From positions 86,001 to 150,000 of the forward strand of contig CADAUZ010000001.1 of assembly GCA_902791215.1 (NCBI GenBank): 64,000 nt of DNA. The letters are read 5' to 3'. A program made the translations under genes and the position numbers. Origin of the DNA: Oscillospiraceae bacterium. Its GTDB lineage: Bacteria > Bacillota > Clostridia > Oscillospirales > Oscillospiraceae. Under the pieces are notes generated by a model that saw only the letters and a program-made list of their open reading frames with translations, was not told the origin of the DNA and made no database searches. Numbering within the stretch: the first letter of the stretch is position 1; each line of letters starts with the position of its first letter. This document shows, one piece after another, positions 25,464 through 35,000 of this stretch.

Positions 25464-25785
25464 CATCGATTGCGATCAGGATCGCAATCGAGGACTCGCG
25501 TTTATCGCACGCGGCGGACTGTAACACGCCGCGTTGCGTCAGAAGAAGCTCGCTCCGCTCTGTTTTCGTCAAGCGTGACGAAAACGCCGCTCTGCTCCCT
25601 CCTTCTTCCTTACCAAAATCAAAGCCTGTGCTTTGATTTTGAGAGGAAAACGGAAGGAACGGATATGGAGCTTTCGTTCGTAAGACGGAAGCGGAATGAA
25701 GTGAGTTTCGTTTGACGACGACGCGAGGCCTCACTAAGTTCGGCTCAGGGTGTTTTTGCCGAGGCAAAGCCCCGCCAAAAACGAA
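25464..25785 (-). repeat. Multi-hairpin dispersed element in the lepB leader, copy 2
   Basis: The element shares end blocks with 18202-18391 but is about 130 bp longer through a central insert carrying further hairpins: GTTTTCGTCA/TGACGAAAAC and CAAAATCAAAGC/GCTTTGATTTTG. The terminal CGATTGCGATC/GATCGCAATCG hairpin lies just upstream of the lepB binding site. It lies inside the transcribed leader predicted from the promoter at 25842-25870. Apart from promoters, nothing else is seen in 25448-26019. Confidence 0.7.
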
Positions 25786-25841
25786 TTGAATTCCCTCCGG
25801 GGTTCATGCCCAAGCCTATTACAATCCTTAAAAAGCAAGTT

Positions 25842-25870
25842 ATTATACATCATTTTGATCGTATAGGCAA
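25842..25870 (-). promoter_or_regulatory. Probable lepB promoter
   Basis: Minus-strand TTGCCT (25865-25870) and TATAAT (25842-25847) are 17 bp apart. The next minus-strand start codon is that of lepB, nearly 400 bp downstream. Confidence 0.6.
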
Positions 25871-25928
25871 CTGTTTTTCAATATCCTGCGTTTTCGGAGA
25901 AAAAAGACAGATCATGGCAATAATTTAC

Positions 25929-25957
25929 TTTACATAATTCAAGTTTTCTGTTATGAT
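25929..25957 (+). promoter_or_regulatory. Promoter of the LysM protein gene
   Basis: TTTACA (25929-25934) and TATGAT (25952-25957) are spaced 17 bp, about 60 bp upstream of the start. A GCGGA/TCCGC hairpin (25971-25987) follows in the leader. Confidence 0.65.
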
Positions 25958-26019
25958 ATATCCATCAACAGCGGACAGATGTTCCGCAGACGCGGAAATA
26001 AATGAGGAGGTTATCCGAC

Positions 26020-26688
26020 ATGTTTAAGCGCACTCTTGCACTGCTCCTGAGCCTTGTGATGCTCATGCTTCTGCTGCCTGTCGCCGCATTTGCGGAGGAG
26101 GACTATATCACGGTCACGATCCAGAAGGGTGACACCGTTCGCAAGCTTCTCAAGGCAAACGGCAGAGATTACGATGCGGACAAGTACATCGTCATGGTCC
26201 TCAACGGCATGGACCGTGAGTCCCAGATGGAGATCCTCACTATCGGCGAGACCATCAAGATCCCCAAGGCCGAGAAGGATATCGTGGGGGAAGCGCCGCA
26301 CCTGATCTCTTCCAAGGACAAGATCCACTATTACGTCATCCCCTACAAGGTGCAAAAGGGCGACACGCTCAAGTTTATCTACAAGCTCTGGGGCCTGCCC
26401 TACGACGACTACGCCGACGCAATCAAGGCTCTCAACGAGGACAAGGACCTGAACAATCTCAAGATCGGCGATATCTATCTCCTGCCCACCACCGAAAGAA
26501 ACCTCAAGACCAAGATTTACACTACCGTCATGTCCCACACCATGCTCGAGGGTGAATCGGTCGAGAGTGTGTTCACCCGATACGGCATCGACTTTACCGA
26601 AAACCGCGAGCATCTGCAGGCCTACAACACCCAGGACTTCGCCCTTATGAAGGCCGGCGACAAGCTCCTCATTCCGCTCAACGGATAA
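26020..26688 (+). CDS. Exported LysM-repeat protein
   Basis: The 222-residue protein has a signal peptide (MFKRTLALLLSLVMLMLLLP to AAFA, residues 1-25) and three LysM-like repeats. They begin VTIQKGDTVRKLL, YKVQKGDTLKFIY and HTMLEGESVESVF, and each closes with an (L/I)xxGDxxxLP-like strand. LysM modules bind N-acetylglucosamine glycans, so the protein should sit on peptidoglycan or the spore surface. No catalytic domain is present. GAGGAGG 10 bp upstream fixes the start at 26020 rather than 26002. Confidence 0.85.
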   Translation: MFKRTLALLLSLVMLMLLLPVAAFAEEDYITVTIQKGDTVRKLLKANGRDYDADKYIVMVLNGMDRESQMEILTIGETIKIPKAEKDIVGEAPHLISSKDKIHYYVIPYKVQKGDTLKFIYKLWGLPYDDYADAIKALNEDKDLNNLKIGDIYLLPTTERNLKTKIYTTVMSHTMLEGESVESVFTRYGIDFTENREHLQAYNTQDFALMKAGDKLLIPLNG

Positions 26689-26708
26689 CAACCGTACACA
26701 TCATCAGC

Positions 26709-26744
26709 AAAGCCCGGCATTCCTTCACGGTCTGCCGGGCCTTT
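26709..26744. terminator. Terminator between LysM gene and sigF
   Basis: GCCCGGCA (26712-26719) pairs with TGCCGGGC (26733-26740). AAA on one side and CTTTCTTT on the other make it usable from both convergent genes. Confidence 0.75.
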
Positions 26745-26746
26745 CT

Positions 26747-27454
26747 TTATTCCATCATTTTCCGGAGCATGTCCACCGCCCGGCGCTCCAGGCGGGAGAT
26801 CTGCACCTGGGAGACATGCAGGACGCGGGCGCTGTCCTGCTGGGTCATGCCGTGGTAATAGCGCAGGCCGATCACCTGCTTTTCCCGTTCCGGCAGCTTC
26901 TCGATGGCGGCTCGCAGGGCTACGTGCTCCACCATCTTGTCCTCCGCGCCGAAGTCGCCCAGCACCAGCTCCAGAGTAAATCCATCCTCTCCGCTCTCGC
27001 GCTGGATGCTGTCGGCGGGTCCGGTAGCCGTCTCGGCGAAGGCGATCTCCTCCGGGCTCAGACCGGTCTCGGCGGAGAGCTCCGACATCTTGGGCTCGCG
27101 ACCTATGCGCTGCTCCAGCAAAAGCCTCGCCTGCCGGATCTTCGCCGCCTGTTCCTTGACGCTGCGGCTGACCTTCACGACCCCATCGTCGCGCAGAAAG
27201 CGGCGGATCTCGCCGGAGATTTTCGGCACGGCGTAGGTGGAAAACTGGGTGCCGTAGCTTAAGTCAAAACCCTCGATGGCCTTGAGGAAGCCCACACAGC
27301 CGAGCTGATAGAGGTCGTCCGGCTCCACCCCGCGGCCGAAGTAGCGTCGCGCCACGCTCCAGATGAGGCCCGCGTTTTCCTCCACCAGGCGCTGCGCCGC
27401 ATCCTTTTCTCCTGCCTGGGCGCGGCGGATGAGCTCAGTGCGCTCTAGATTCAT
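26747..27454 (-). CDS. sigF: RNA polymerase sporulation sigma factor SigF
   Basis: The 235-residue sigma-70 family protein contains region 2 (DLYQLGCVGFLKAIEGFDLS), region 3 and a region 4 helix-turn-helix (MTQQDSARVLHVSQVQISRL). It is the first forespore-specific sigma factor. The start at 27454 overlaps the spoIIAB stop as ATGA; the open frame continues upstream only as a shadow of spoIIAB. Gene order after spoIIAB identifies it as sigF rather than sigG. Confidence 0.95.
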   Translation of the reverse strand: MNLERTELIRRAQAGEKDAAQRLVEENAGLIWSVARRYFGRGVEPDDLYQLGCVGFLKAIEGFDLSYGTQFSTYAVPKISGEIRRFLRDDGVVKVSRSVKEQAAKIRQARLLLEQRIGREPKMSELSAETGLSPEEIAFAETATGPADSIQRESGEDGFTLELVLGDFGAEDKMVEHVALRAAIEKLPEREKQVIGLRYYHGMTQQDSARVLHVSQVQISRLERRAVDMLRKMME

Positions 27455-27891
27455 AGGCGCTTTGCGCGGGGACTGATGAGCTTGCGCATGGTGACGGTGG
27501 TGCCGCCGCCGGGGACGGAGCGGACCCGCAGCTTGTCCATGAAGCTTTCCATAATGGTAAAGCCCATGCCGCTGCGCTCCTCCCCGCCGGAGGTGTATAG
27601 CGGCGTCATGGCCTTCTCCACGTCCTCGATGCCGCGTCCCCAATCGCGCACGCTGATCTCCACGGTGCAGCCGTCAAGGATGCGCATGCGCAGGGAGATA
27701 CGCCCGATGCTGTCCGGGTAGGCGTGGACGATGGCGTTGGTAACCGCCTCAGACACGGCCGTGCGCAGATCGCCGAGCTCCTCCATGGTGGGGTCGAGCT
27801 GAGACGCGAAGGCGGCCGCCGCCGCGCGGGCAAAGCCCTCGTTGCTGCTGTGGCTGGGAAACTCCAGCTTTATGTAGTTAAACTCCTTCAT
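27451..27891 (-). CDS. spoIIAB: Anti-sigma F factor SpoIIAB
   Basis: The 146-residue GHKL-type kinase has the N box EAVTNAIVHAY, G1 box VRDWGRGI and G2 box ERSGMGFTIM. It holds SigF inactive and phosphorylates SpoIIAA. It overlaps sigF by four bases and follows spoIIAA by 10 bp. Confidence 0.95.
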   Translation of the reverse strand: MKEFNYIKLEFPSHSSNEGFARAAAAAFASQLDPTMEELGDLRTAVSEAVTNAIVHAYPDSIGRISLRMRILDGCTVEISVRDWGRGIEDVEKAMTPLYTSGGEERSGMGFTIMESFMDKLRVRSVPGGGTTVTMRKLISPRAKRL

Positions 27892-27901
27892 GCGCTGCTC
27901 C

Positions 27902-28216
27902 TTATCTGTTCATGGCGATGGGGACCAGGCGGTCGATACCCGCAGCGTCGATGACCCGCTGGGGCTGGCGCGCCGGGTCCTCGATCCAGGCTCTGCCGCC
28001 CAGGATCTGCATGCGGCGGCTGACGCGAATAATGACGGCGATACCGGAGGAATCCATGAAGCGCAGACCCGAGAGGTTCAGGGCGCAGTCGCGGGGCATG
28101 TATTCATCCAGCAGCTCGTCGATGCGCAGCATGGCGCGGCGCGCCTCGTGGTGATCCAGCTCCCCGCTCAAATACACCGTAAGCCGTCCGGCCTCAAAGC
28201 CCGTGCTGATTTCCAT
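27902..28216 (-). CDS. spoIIAA: Anti-anti-sigma factor SpoIIAA
   Basis: The 104-residue STAS-domain protein carries the phosphorylation motif FMDSSGIAV, in which Ser56 corresponds to the residue phosphorylated by SpoIIAB. Dephosphorylated SpoIIAA releases SigF in the forespore. AAAGGAG precedes the ATG. No recognisable SigH promoter was found, and a terminator-like hairpin lies about 20 bp upstream of the start. Confidence 0.95.
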   Translation of the reverse strand: MEISTGFEAGRLTVYLSGELDHHEARRAMLRIDELLDEYMPRDCALNLSGLRFMDSSGIAVIIRVSRRMQILGGRAWIEDPARQPQRVIDAAGIDRLVPIAMNR

Positions 28217-28235
28217 TTATCTCAGCTCCTTTTGT

Positions 28236-28269
28236 GTATAAAAATAACACCGCACAGTTCGTGCGGTGT
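28236..28269 (-). terminator. Terminator-like hairpin in the spoIIA leader
   Basis: ACACCGCAC (28247-28255) pairs perfectly with GTGCGGTGT (28261-28269). On the minus strand it is followed by TATTTTTATA and then, within 20 bp, the spoIIAA start. It copies the stem of the valS terminator at 28444-28474. Confidence 0.6.
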
Positions 28270-28294
28270 CAGACTGTAGACAACGTCCGTTTTT

Positions 28295-28423
28295 TGTCAT
28301 TGCGAACCAGTGACCGACGTCACTGGTGTAGCAATCCGTATTTCCCGAAAAGCGCATGTTTTCTAACATTGTACCGGTGAACGGATTCCCACGGCCAGTT
28401 TGCGAACCGGCCTCGGAATGACA
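28295..28423. repeat. 129-bp inverted-repeat element, copy 2
   Basis: It starts TGTCATTGCGAACCAGTGAC and ends GGAATGACA, matching the element at 15023-15158. The right arm is decayed. It lies between the two near-identical hairpins in the valS-spoIIAA gap. Confidence 0.7.
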
Positions 28424-28443
28424 TGCTTTGAGGTTGTCTTAAT

Positions 28444-28474
28444 AATAACACCGCACGTTTTGTGCGGTGTTATT
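28444..28474. terminator. valS terminator
   Basis: A 13-bp stem AATAACACCGCAC/GTGCGGTGTTATT lies 33 bp after the valS stop, with T-rich flank on the minus strand. Confidence 0.75.
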
Positions 28475-28506
28475 GTATCGTATATGCTTTGCAGAATCTG
28501 TCAAAC

Positions 28507-31128
28507 TCAGCCGAGGTGCTCCAGGCTGATTTTCAGATTTTCGATCAGGGCCTCGAGCTTGGCCTTCTTCTCGCGCTCGACATTGACGACGGCTTCTGGG
28601 GCGCGGGTGACGAAGTTTTCGTTGGCAAGCTTCGCATTCTGGCCCGCAAGCTGCTTCTCGGCGTTCTGGAGCTCCTTCTGGATGCGGGCTCTCTCCTTCT
28701 CCAGATCCACCAGCTCCGCCATGGGCATGAACATGCGGGCGTTGTCGGTGACGACGGAGACCATACCGTCGGTGCTCGCGGGGGCCTCAGCAGTGACCGT
28801 GACCTCGCTTGCGTAGGCGAGCTTTTTGATGTAGCTCACGCCGGCTTCAAAGGCGGCCTTTTTGTCGGTCACGATGATGAGGTGCGCCTTGCGGGAGGGC
28901 GGGACGTTCATCTCGCTGCGGCGGGCGCGCACGGCCTTGATGGCGGTCATGACCATCTCGAAGTTCTGTTCGTCCTCGGGGAAGCTGAGGGCGGGATCAA
29001 AGGCCGGGTAGCGCTCGAGCATCAGGGCCGTGCCCTCATGGGGCAGGGACTGCCAGATCTCTTCGGTGATGAAGGGGATGAAGGGATGGATGAGCTTTAA
29101 GATCTCGATGAGCACGTACAGCAGCACGCGCTGTGCGGAAATCTTCGCCTCCTCGTCCTCCCCGTTTAGGCGGGGCTTTGTGAGCTCGATATACCAGTCG
29201 CAGTAGCTGTCCCAGATAAAGTCGTAGATCTTGCCCGCGGCGACGCCCAGCTCGAAGCTGTCCATATTCTCGCAGACCTCTTTCGTCAGGTCATTGAGCT
29301 TGGAGAGGATCCAGCGGTCCTCGATCTCGAGCTTTTCGGGCAGCTTATTGTCCTCGATGGTGAGATTCATCATCACGAAGCGGCTCGCGTTCCAGAGCTT
29401 GTTGCAGAAGTTGCGCATGGCCTCGCACTTTTCCACATAAAAGCGCATGTCGTTGCCGGGGGAGTTGCCGGTGATGAGGTTGAAGCGCAGGGCGTCCGCG
29501 CCGTACTGGTCGACCATCTCCAGGGGGTCAATGCCGTTTCCGAGGGACTTGGACATCTTGCGGCCCTGGCTGTCGCGCACGAGGCCGTGGATGAACACGG
29601 TCTTGAAGGGCTCCTCCTTCATCTGCTCCATGCCGGAGAAAATCATGCGGGAGACCCAGAAGAAGATGATGTCATAGCCCGTGACCATAACGGAAGTCGG
29701 ATACCAGTAGTCAAGGTCGGCGGTCTTCTCGGGCCAGCCCATCGTGGAAAAGGGCCAGAGGGCGGAGGAGAACCAGGTGTCCAGCACGTCCTCGTCGCGG
29801 TGGATATGCTTGCTGTGGCACTTTTCACACTCGCAGGCATCCTCGCGGGAGACTGTGATGTGGCCGCAGTCGTCGCAGTACCAGGCCGGGATCTGGTGAC
29901 CCCACCAGAGCTGGCGGGAGATGCACCAGTCGTGGACGTTCTCCATCCAGTTGAGGTAGATCTTCGTAAAGCGCTCGGGCACGAACTTGATGCGCCCGTC
30001 CTTGACGACCTCGATGGCGGCCTTGGCAAGCGGCTTCATCTTCACGAACCACTGGGGGCTGATGAGCGGCTCGACCACGGTGCCGCAGCGGTAGCAGGTG
30101 CCGACGTTGTGGCTGTAGGGCTCGACCTTCACAAGGTAGCCCTGCTCCTCGAGATCGGCGACGATGGCCTTTCTCGCCTCGTAGCGGTCCATGCCGTTAT
30201 ACTTGCCGCCGTTGATGATCCTGGCGTCCTCGTCGATGCACTGGATCTGCTCGAGGTTATGGCGCAGGCCGACCTCATAGTCGTTGGGGTCGTGGCAGGG
30301 CGTCATCTTCACGGCGCCGGTGCCAAAGCCGAGCTCGACGTAATCGTCGGCAACGATGGGGAGCTTGCGGCCCACCAGAGGCAGGATCGCGTTCTTGCCG
30401 ACCAGATGCTGGTACTTCTCGTCCGCGGGGTTGACCGCCACGCCGGAGTCGCCCAGCATGGTCTCGGGGCGGGTGGTGGCGATGATGAACTCCTCGTCGG
30501 AATCCTCCACCGGGTAGCGGATATACCAGAAGGAGCCGGGGATGTCCTTGTATTCGACCTCGGCGTCGCTCAGGGCGGTGCGGCAGTGGGGGCACCAGTT
30601 GATGATGCGGCTGCCCTTGTAGATCAGGCCCTTTTCATAGAGGTCGCAGAAGTTTTCGCGCACTGACCGGGCGCAGACCTCGTCCATGGTGAAGCGGCTG
30701 CGGCTCCAGTCACAGGAGACGCCCATGCTCTTCTGCTGCTCGACGATGCGGTCGCCGTACTGCTTTTTCCAGTCCCAGACACGCTCGAGGAATTTCTCGC
30801 GCCCGAGGTCGTAGCGGGTCTTGCCCTCTTCCTTGCGCAGCACTTCCTCCACCTTGATCTGGGTGGCGATGCCCGCGTGGTCAACGCCGGGCAGCCACAG
30901 GGCGGCATAGCCCTGCATGCGCTTGTAGCGGGTCAGGATGTCCTGCAATGTTGCGTCCAGGGCGTGGCCCATGTGGAGCTGGCCCGTGACGTTGGGGGGC
31001 GGCATGACGATGGAGAAGGGCTTCTTGTCCGGGTCGATTTCGCCCTTAAAGCAGCCGTTTTTCTCCCACATATCGTAGATCTTTTTCTCGACCTGCTTGG
31101 GATCGTAGGTCTTCGGCAGTTCTCTCAT
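28507..31128 (-). CDS. valS: Valyl-tRNA synthetase
   Basis: The 873-residue class I synthetase has the HIGH-type motif [16 protein letters not shown] (His52-His55), a long CP1 editing domain, the KMSKS motif ([11 protein letters not shown]), an anticodon-binding domain and a C-terminal coiled coil. It charges tRNA-Val and edits Thr-tRNA. ATG at 31128 with AGAAGGAG at ideal spacing is preferred. An in-frame ATG at 31152 overlaps the previous stop as ATGA and is the alternative. The gene is controlled by the T-box leader at 31684-31923. Confidence 0.97.
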   Translation of the reverse strand: MRELPKTYDPKQVEKKIYDMWEKNGCFKGEIDPDKKPFSIVMPPPNVTGQLHMGHALDATLQDILTRYKRMQGYAALWLPGVDHAGIATQIKVEEVLRKEEGKTRYDLGREKFLERVWDWKKQYGDRIVEQQKSMGVSCDWSRSRFTMDEVCARSVRENFCDLYEKGLIYKGSRIINWCPHCRTALSDAEVEYKDIPGSFWYIRYPVEDSDEEFIIATTRPETMLGDSGVAVNPADEKYQHLVGKNAILPLVGRKLPIVADDYVELGFGTGAVKMTPCHDPNDYEVGLRHNLEQIQCIDEDARIINGGKYNGMDRYEARKAIVADLEEQGYLVKVEPYSHNVGTCYRCGTVVEPLISPQWFVKMKPLAKAAIEVVKDGRIKFVPERFTKIYLNWMENVHDWCISRQLWWGHQIPAWYCDDCGHITVSREDACECEKCHSKHIHRDEDVLDTWFSSALWPFSTMGWPEKTADLDYWYPTSVMVTGYDIIFFWVSRMIFSGMEQMKEEPFKTVFIHGLVRDSQGRKMSKSLGNGIDPLEMVDQYGADALRFNLITGNSPGNDMRFYVEKCEAMRNFCNKLWNASRFVMMNLTIEDNKLPEKLEIEDRWILSKLNDLTKEVCENMDSFELGVAAGKIYDFIWDSYCDWYIELTKPRLNGEDEEAKISAQRVLLYVLIEILKLIHPFIPFITEEIWQSLPHEGTALMLERYPAFDPALSFPEDEQNFEMVMTAIKAVRARRSEMNVPPSRKAHLIIVTDKKAAFEAGVSYIKKLAYASEVTVTAEAPASTDGMVSVVTDNARMFMPMAELVDLEKERARIQKELQNAEKQLAGQNAKLANENFVTRAPEAVVNVEREKKAKLEALIENLKISLEHLG

Positions 31129-31148
31129 GTTGTTGACTCCTTCTATAC

Positions 31149-31670
31149 TCATTTGATTTCTTTCACTTCAAGTCCCGTCTTCTCGGCGAGAAAAGCGCCG
31201 AAGGCGGCGGGGTCGCCCTGAGTAAAGCAGCGCTCGGGCAGAACGATCGCATGGGCTTTGTCGACATACAGGTAATAATACGCGCCGCTGTGATAGAGCT
31301 CACAGAAGGCAAACCAGGTGTACACATTTTTGGAGGTCTCGGTCGTTGACTCGACCCCGCTGTCACCGAAACGGTACTCCGCCTTGAGCGAGCTGCGGCT
31401 GGCCTCATACATGCGGTTAAGCAGCCAGCGGTTTACAAACGGGAGCGCAAGCAGCAGGACCATAAAAATGCAGTATGGGATCATGACTCCCCTGCTCGTC
31501 CACAGACGATATGCCAGGATCACGATCGTCAGCACCACCGCGAGGATCACCCCCGCGATGCCGCCGTACTTGTTCACCACAAAAGCGGCTGGCGCATGCA
31601 CCTTCTGGTGTAGCTGATAATAGGCTTCAAAATCCTGTTTTGTCAGATCTGTCTTTACTTCAAATTTCAT
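31149..31670 (-). CDS. YcxB-like membrane protein
   Basis: The 173-residue protein has two transmembrane segments (about 38-57 and 64-80). A C-terminal domain follows with [21 protein letters not shown] and ending in an IVLPERCF strand, the YcxB-like pattern. Function is unknown. GGAGGAG sits 5 bp before the ATG at 31670. It lies between a valine-type T-box and valS, so it should be induced together with valS when charged tRNA-Val is low, which hints at a link to valine supply but does not prove one. Confidence 0.8.
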   Translation of the reverse strand: MKFEVKTDLTKQDFEAYYQLHQKVHAPAAFVVNKYGGIAGVILAVVLTIVILAYRLWTSRGVMIPYCIFMVLLLALPFVNRWLLNRMYEASRSSLKAEYRFGDSGVESTTETSKNVYTWFAFCELYHSGAYYYLYVDKAHAIVLPERCFTQGDPAAFGAFLAEKTGLEVKEIK

Positions 31671-31683
31671 AGTCTCCTCCAAA

Positions 31684-31923
31684 AGAAGAACGCCCCGAGA
31701 CATCTTGTCTCAGGGCGATCATAGACCGTGGTACCACCTGGATTCCGCATTTTGCGGCACTCAAAAGCTCGATAACGGGAGCTGCCCGCCCGGACTACAC
31801 AGTTTATAAAACCTTCACCCGGAGCGCTCGGGGCCGACCTTCCGCATCGCCTCACAGGGACTTGCACCGTCCGTCCCCTCTCTGCGATCAGCAAATCGCG
31901 TACTCCTGCCCGTCACAGCAATT
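31684..31923 (-). promoter_or_regulatory. T-box leader, probably valine-specific
   Basis: On the minus strand the T-box sequence AGGTGGTACCACGG (31726-31739) is preceded by the typical GAGTGCCGCAAAATGCGG stem. It is followed by a terminator with a 12-bp stem (31691-31702 with 31706-31717) and TTCTTCTTTT. Stem I features AGTACG, GAGAG and GGTGCAAGTCC are present. A GTC codon (31836-31838) in the expected specifier position fits valine. Uncharged tRNA-Val would stabilise the antiterminator and switch on the ycxB-like and valS genes. Confidence 0.85.
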
Positions 31924-31929
31924 GAATGG

Positions 31930-31958
31930 ATTTTACAACAGGGAATTTGTTTTGTCAA
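31930..31958 (-). promoter_or_regulatory. Promoter of the T-box/valS operon
   Basis: TTGACA (31953-31958) and TAAAAT (31930-31935) on the minus strand are 17 bp apart, directly upstream of the T-box leader. Confidence 0.75.
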
Positions 31959-31977
31959 TATCCCGGGCCAATTGTTT

Positions 31978-32009
31978 TGCTCCGGCGCCCGTATGGGGAC
32001 GCCGGAGCA
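31978..32009. other. Stable hairpin after the first giant secreted protein gene
   Basis: TGCTCCGGCG pairs with CGCCGGAGCA. On the minus strand it is followed by AAAACAATT, not a U run, so it is not a standard terminator. An equivalent hairpin with the same flanks follows the paralogue (about 36450-36480). Confidence 0.55.
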
Positions 32010-32021
32010 TTTGGGTTTTGT

Positions 32022-35000
32022 TTACGCGGGCTGATTTACCAGCGGGATAAAGCTGAATTTGTTATACTCCGCAAACTTCTCCGCTGGGCTACCGTCGGGG
32101 GCGTACACAATGACCTCGTCACAGCCGGAGAGCGCCCGGTTGTCGATCTCCGTCTCCGCGCCGCAGACGATAAACGTCTTGAGCTGCGGGCAGTTTTCAA
32201 AGGCGTCGGCGTCAACGCGCTCCACGCTCTCCGTGAGCATGACGCTCTCGGCACCGATCCCGGCGAAAGCCTCAGTCTCGATCTCCTTCAGCATTGCGGG
32301 AACCTCGAAGTCCGCCTCATCCAGCACAACCTGCCGGCCGGGGATAAATACGAAGCGGCAGGCGTCGGTAATATCGTTGCCCTGCTCGTCGTTGATCGAA
32401 ATATTCATCACGCGGATGCTCTTCGATCCCACATCGGTGATGCTGCCGCTGAACACGACGTTATCGGCCGTGCAGCCCTCCGGCAGTCCCTCGATGCTGT
32501 ATGCGATCCTCATCGGCTTGCCGTCGTAGAATTTTGCGCCGTCCTTAACCGAGACCGTGATCGGGGTGAGAATTCTGGCGACAATGGGGCCGCTCCATTC
32601 GATCATTTCTTCATAATTGCTGTCGCCGCTGACCTTGTACCAGATCTCATACGTACCCGGGTCACGCTTCTTCGGTGTGCCCGCGAGGACATTCGTCTTG
32701 TCAAAGCTGTACCAGATTTTGAGCTTCGTCTCATCCTTCACCGCACTGTCGACCAGGGGCCGGTAGCTGCCGTCGTAGTCGAGGTTATTCGGCAGAATGA
32801 CATAATCTTCATCAAGCACCGGAGTTCGCTTTTCAATGCTGAAGAAGGCCGTGGCGGTGACCGTGCCCCAGTAATCCCCGGAGCTCACGGCGGCTTCAAC
32901 GACATACTCGCCCGCATCGGTCGGTACGGTTTCGGTATAGGCATCCTCGTCCTCCAACTGCTCCCGGTACCGGTAGCTGACCGGATAGTCCTTGTTGCCG
33001 CTGACGACAGGCTGTTCGGGCTCCTCCCCGTAAGTCCAGTCCGCAAGGCTCACCTGCAGATCCGGCAGCTGGTCCTCCAGCGCAGTCTGTATGCTGATAT
33101 AGACGGGATCGCCGTAGGGCAGCGACTCACAGGAGGGTGTGCTGCTCTCGATGCGGTAATACACCTTGTATTCGCCGAGCGCTCTTCCCATCGGGGAATT
33201 AACGATCTCATTCTCTGTATCGCCGAGACTGTAGTATACCGTCACGCCCTTGCTCGGGGTCACGATGGGGTCGACCACCAGGGGCTGATCCTTGCCGGTC
33301 ATGAGAAGCTGCCTGACCGGGAATTCGATTTCGGGCACCGCCTTTTTGATCTCCACCGGAATGCATTGCGGCTCGGAGTCGGAATGTTCATCCGCGCCGA
33401 CGGTCATATACCACACATTGTAGGTACCGGCCTCCACGGCCGTGGGGATCGCGCTGAAATACTCCAGCTTCACAGGATCGGGATTCTCTTCCTCCGTGAC
33501 CGCATATACGATCCTGCCGTTGACAGCCTCGCCGGGTGTGACAAGTTCCTGCTCCTCACCGTTGTATGTCAGGTCCTTTTCGGCGGGTGCGGTCCGGATC
33601 TCCGTGGGAGCCGCTTCCACGCTGAGCTTGACCTTGCAGACGACCGGCTTATAGTTTTCCGATTTGGGTGTAAAGATCACCTCGTACTCCGTCTTTTCGC
33701 TGTCGGCAGCGCCGGGACGGAGCGTCTCGTCTTTCCACCGGAAGCTGCCTGCCGTGTCGGCCTCGCCGCCGGTGAGGGTACTGGCGGAGAGAGGCTGTCC
33801 CGCCGTGATGGAGGAGGCGGTGGGCAGGGCGGTGACGGCGGCTTCGGCCTGCTCGATCTTGTATTCCACTCTGGCCGTCGCATCGCCGATGGTAATGCTG
33901 GCAGCGTAGACACCCGCATCTCTCGGGGGGGCGCTGAGCTCTTCCGTGCCGCGCCAGTACACGACCGTCGGCGGCGTCATGCCGGGGATTTTGCCGGTCA
34001 CGCTTGCCCAGGCGCTCTTGCCGTCTCCGTAAGTGGTCTTCTTCGGGCGCTCGACCGTGAACATCACGTCGTCGCACTCCGGGTCCGTGCAGGAGGCCAT
34101 GATGTTGGCTCCCTCGGCGGTAAAGGTATAATTGTGAACCTCGATCTCGTACCAGTCGGATTTCGCGGCGATCTCGTCGCAGACCGCGCGGACATGGAAC
34201 TTGCCGGTCTTCGTGAAGGAGACCTTGTTTTCGTCATTGATCTGGATGCCGCGGCTGTCAAGCTCTTTCTTTTCCCAGTAATAGGGCTTTTCAAGCTCCT
34301 TGCCTGAAAAATCCTGAATGGATACAGTAAGGCCGTTCTCTCCGTCAAGGGCGGTCGGCTCCTTGCCGACAAAGCCGAAATAGTTTCCGGAGACGGTGAT
34401 CGTCCCGGTAGGACTGATATCCTCCTTCACGCCGGAAACGGTGATCTCCAGCGCGGCCGTGCTCACAAGATCGCTGTTCTTGGTACAGGTATCGCTGCTT
34501 GCCGTCGCGTAGCAGTCTTCGTCAATGACGTATTTGAGGAAGCAGGTGCCCGGCTTGACCGCCGTATAGCGGATGTAGCCGGTGGCGGAGTCCTTCTCCA
34601 CCTTGACGGGGGCGGTGTCGTCGTCCCATTCCGTGCCATCCGGTTTCACGACGATCCAGTCGCCGTTGCGGTAGCTGAAACCGTAATACTCCGCTCCAAA
34701 GGCGTTTTCACCTCTGAGCTTGAGGTAGTTGGTGTAGGAGGATTCCCCCACCTTCATATCCGCATGCAGATAGTTGAGGTTCGTGTAGGACTGCTGCTGA
34801 CTGCCGACAATGCTCACATCCGGCGGCAGGATCTTCACAACGGCCAGCGGCTCCAGCGGCGCGATGCTCTTGACCTCGGTATAGGTGGTGTCCAGCTTCT
34901 CTCGGAAGGAAGCGCCCACGGGCGACATCGGGACATGGTTGGTGATTTTGGTGATTTTGTCGCGCATGCCCTCGATAGCCAGCATGTTCGGCCAGTGGAC

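Noticed and set aside
28280..28440. SigH-type promoter for spoIIA
   Set aside because: Some AGGA/GGGA-like and GAAT-like pieces exist, but none at the right spacing and order.
31926..34307. 793-residue plus-strand open frame opposite the giant secreted protein gene
   Set aside because: It is a GC-driven antisense shadow. Its composition is Gly/Val/Asp/Ala/Leu-rich without any domain, and the minus strand has a signal peptide and coherent domains.
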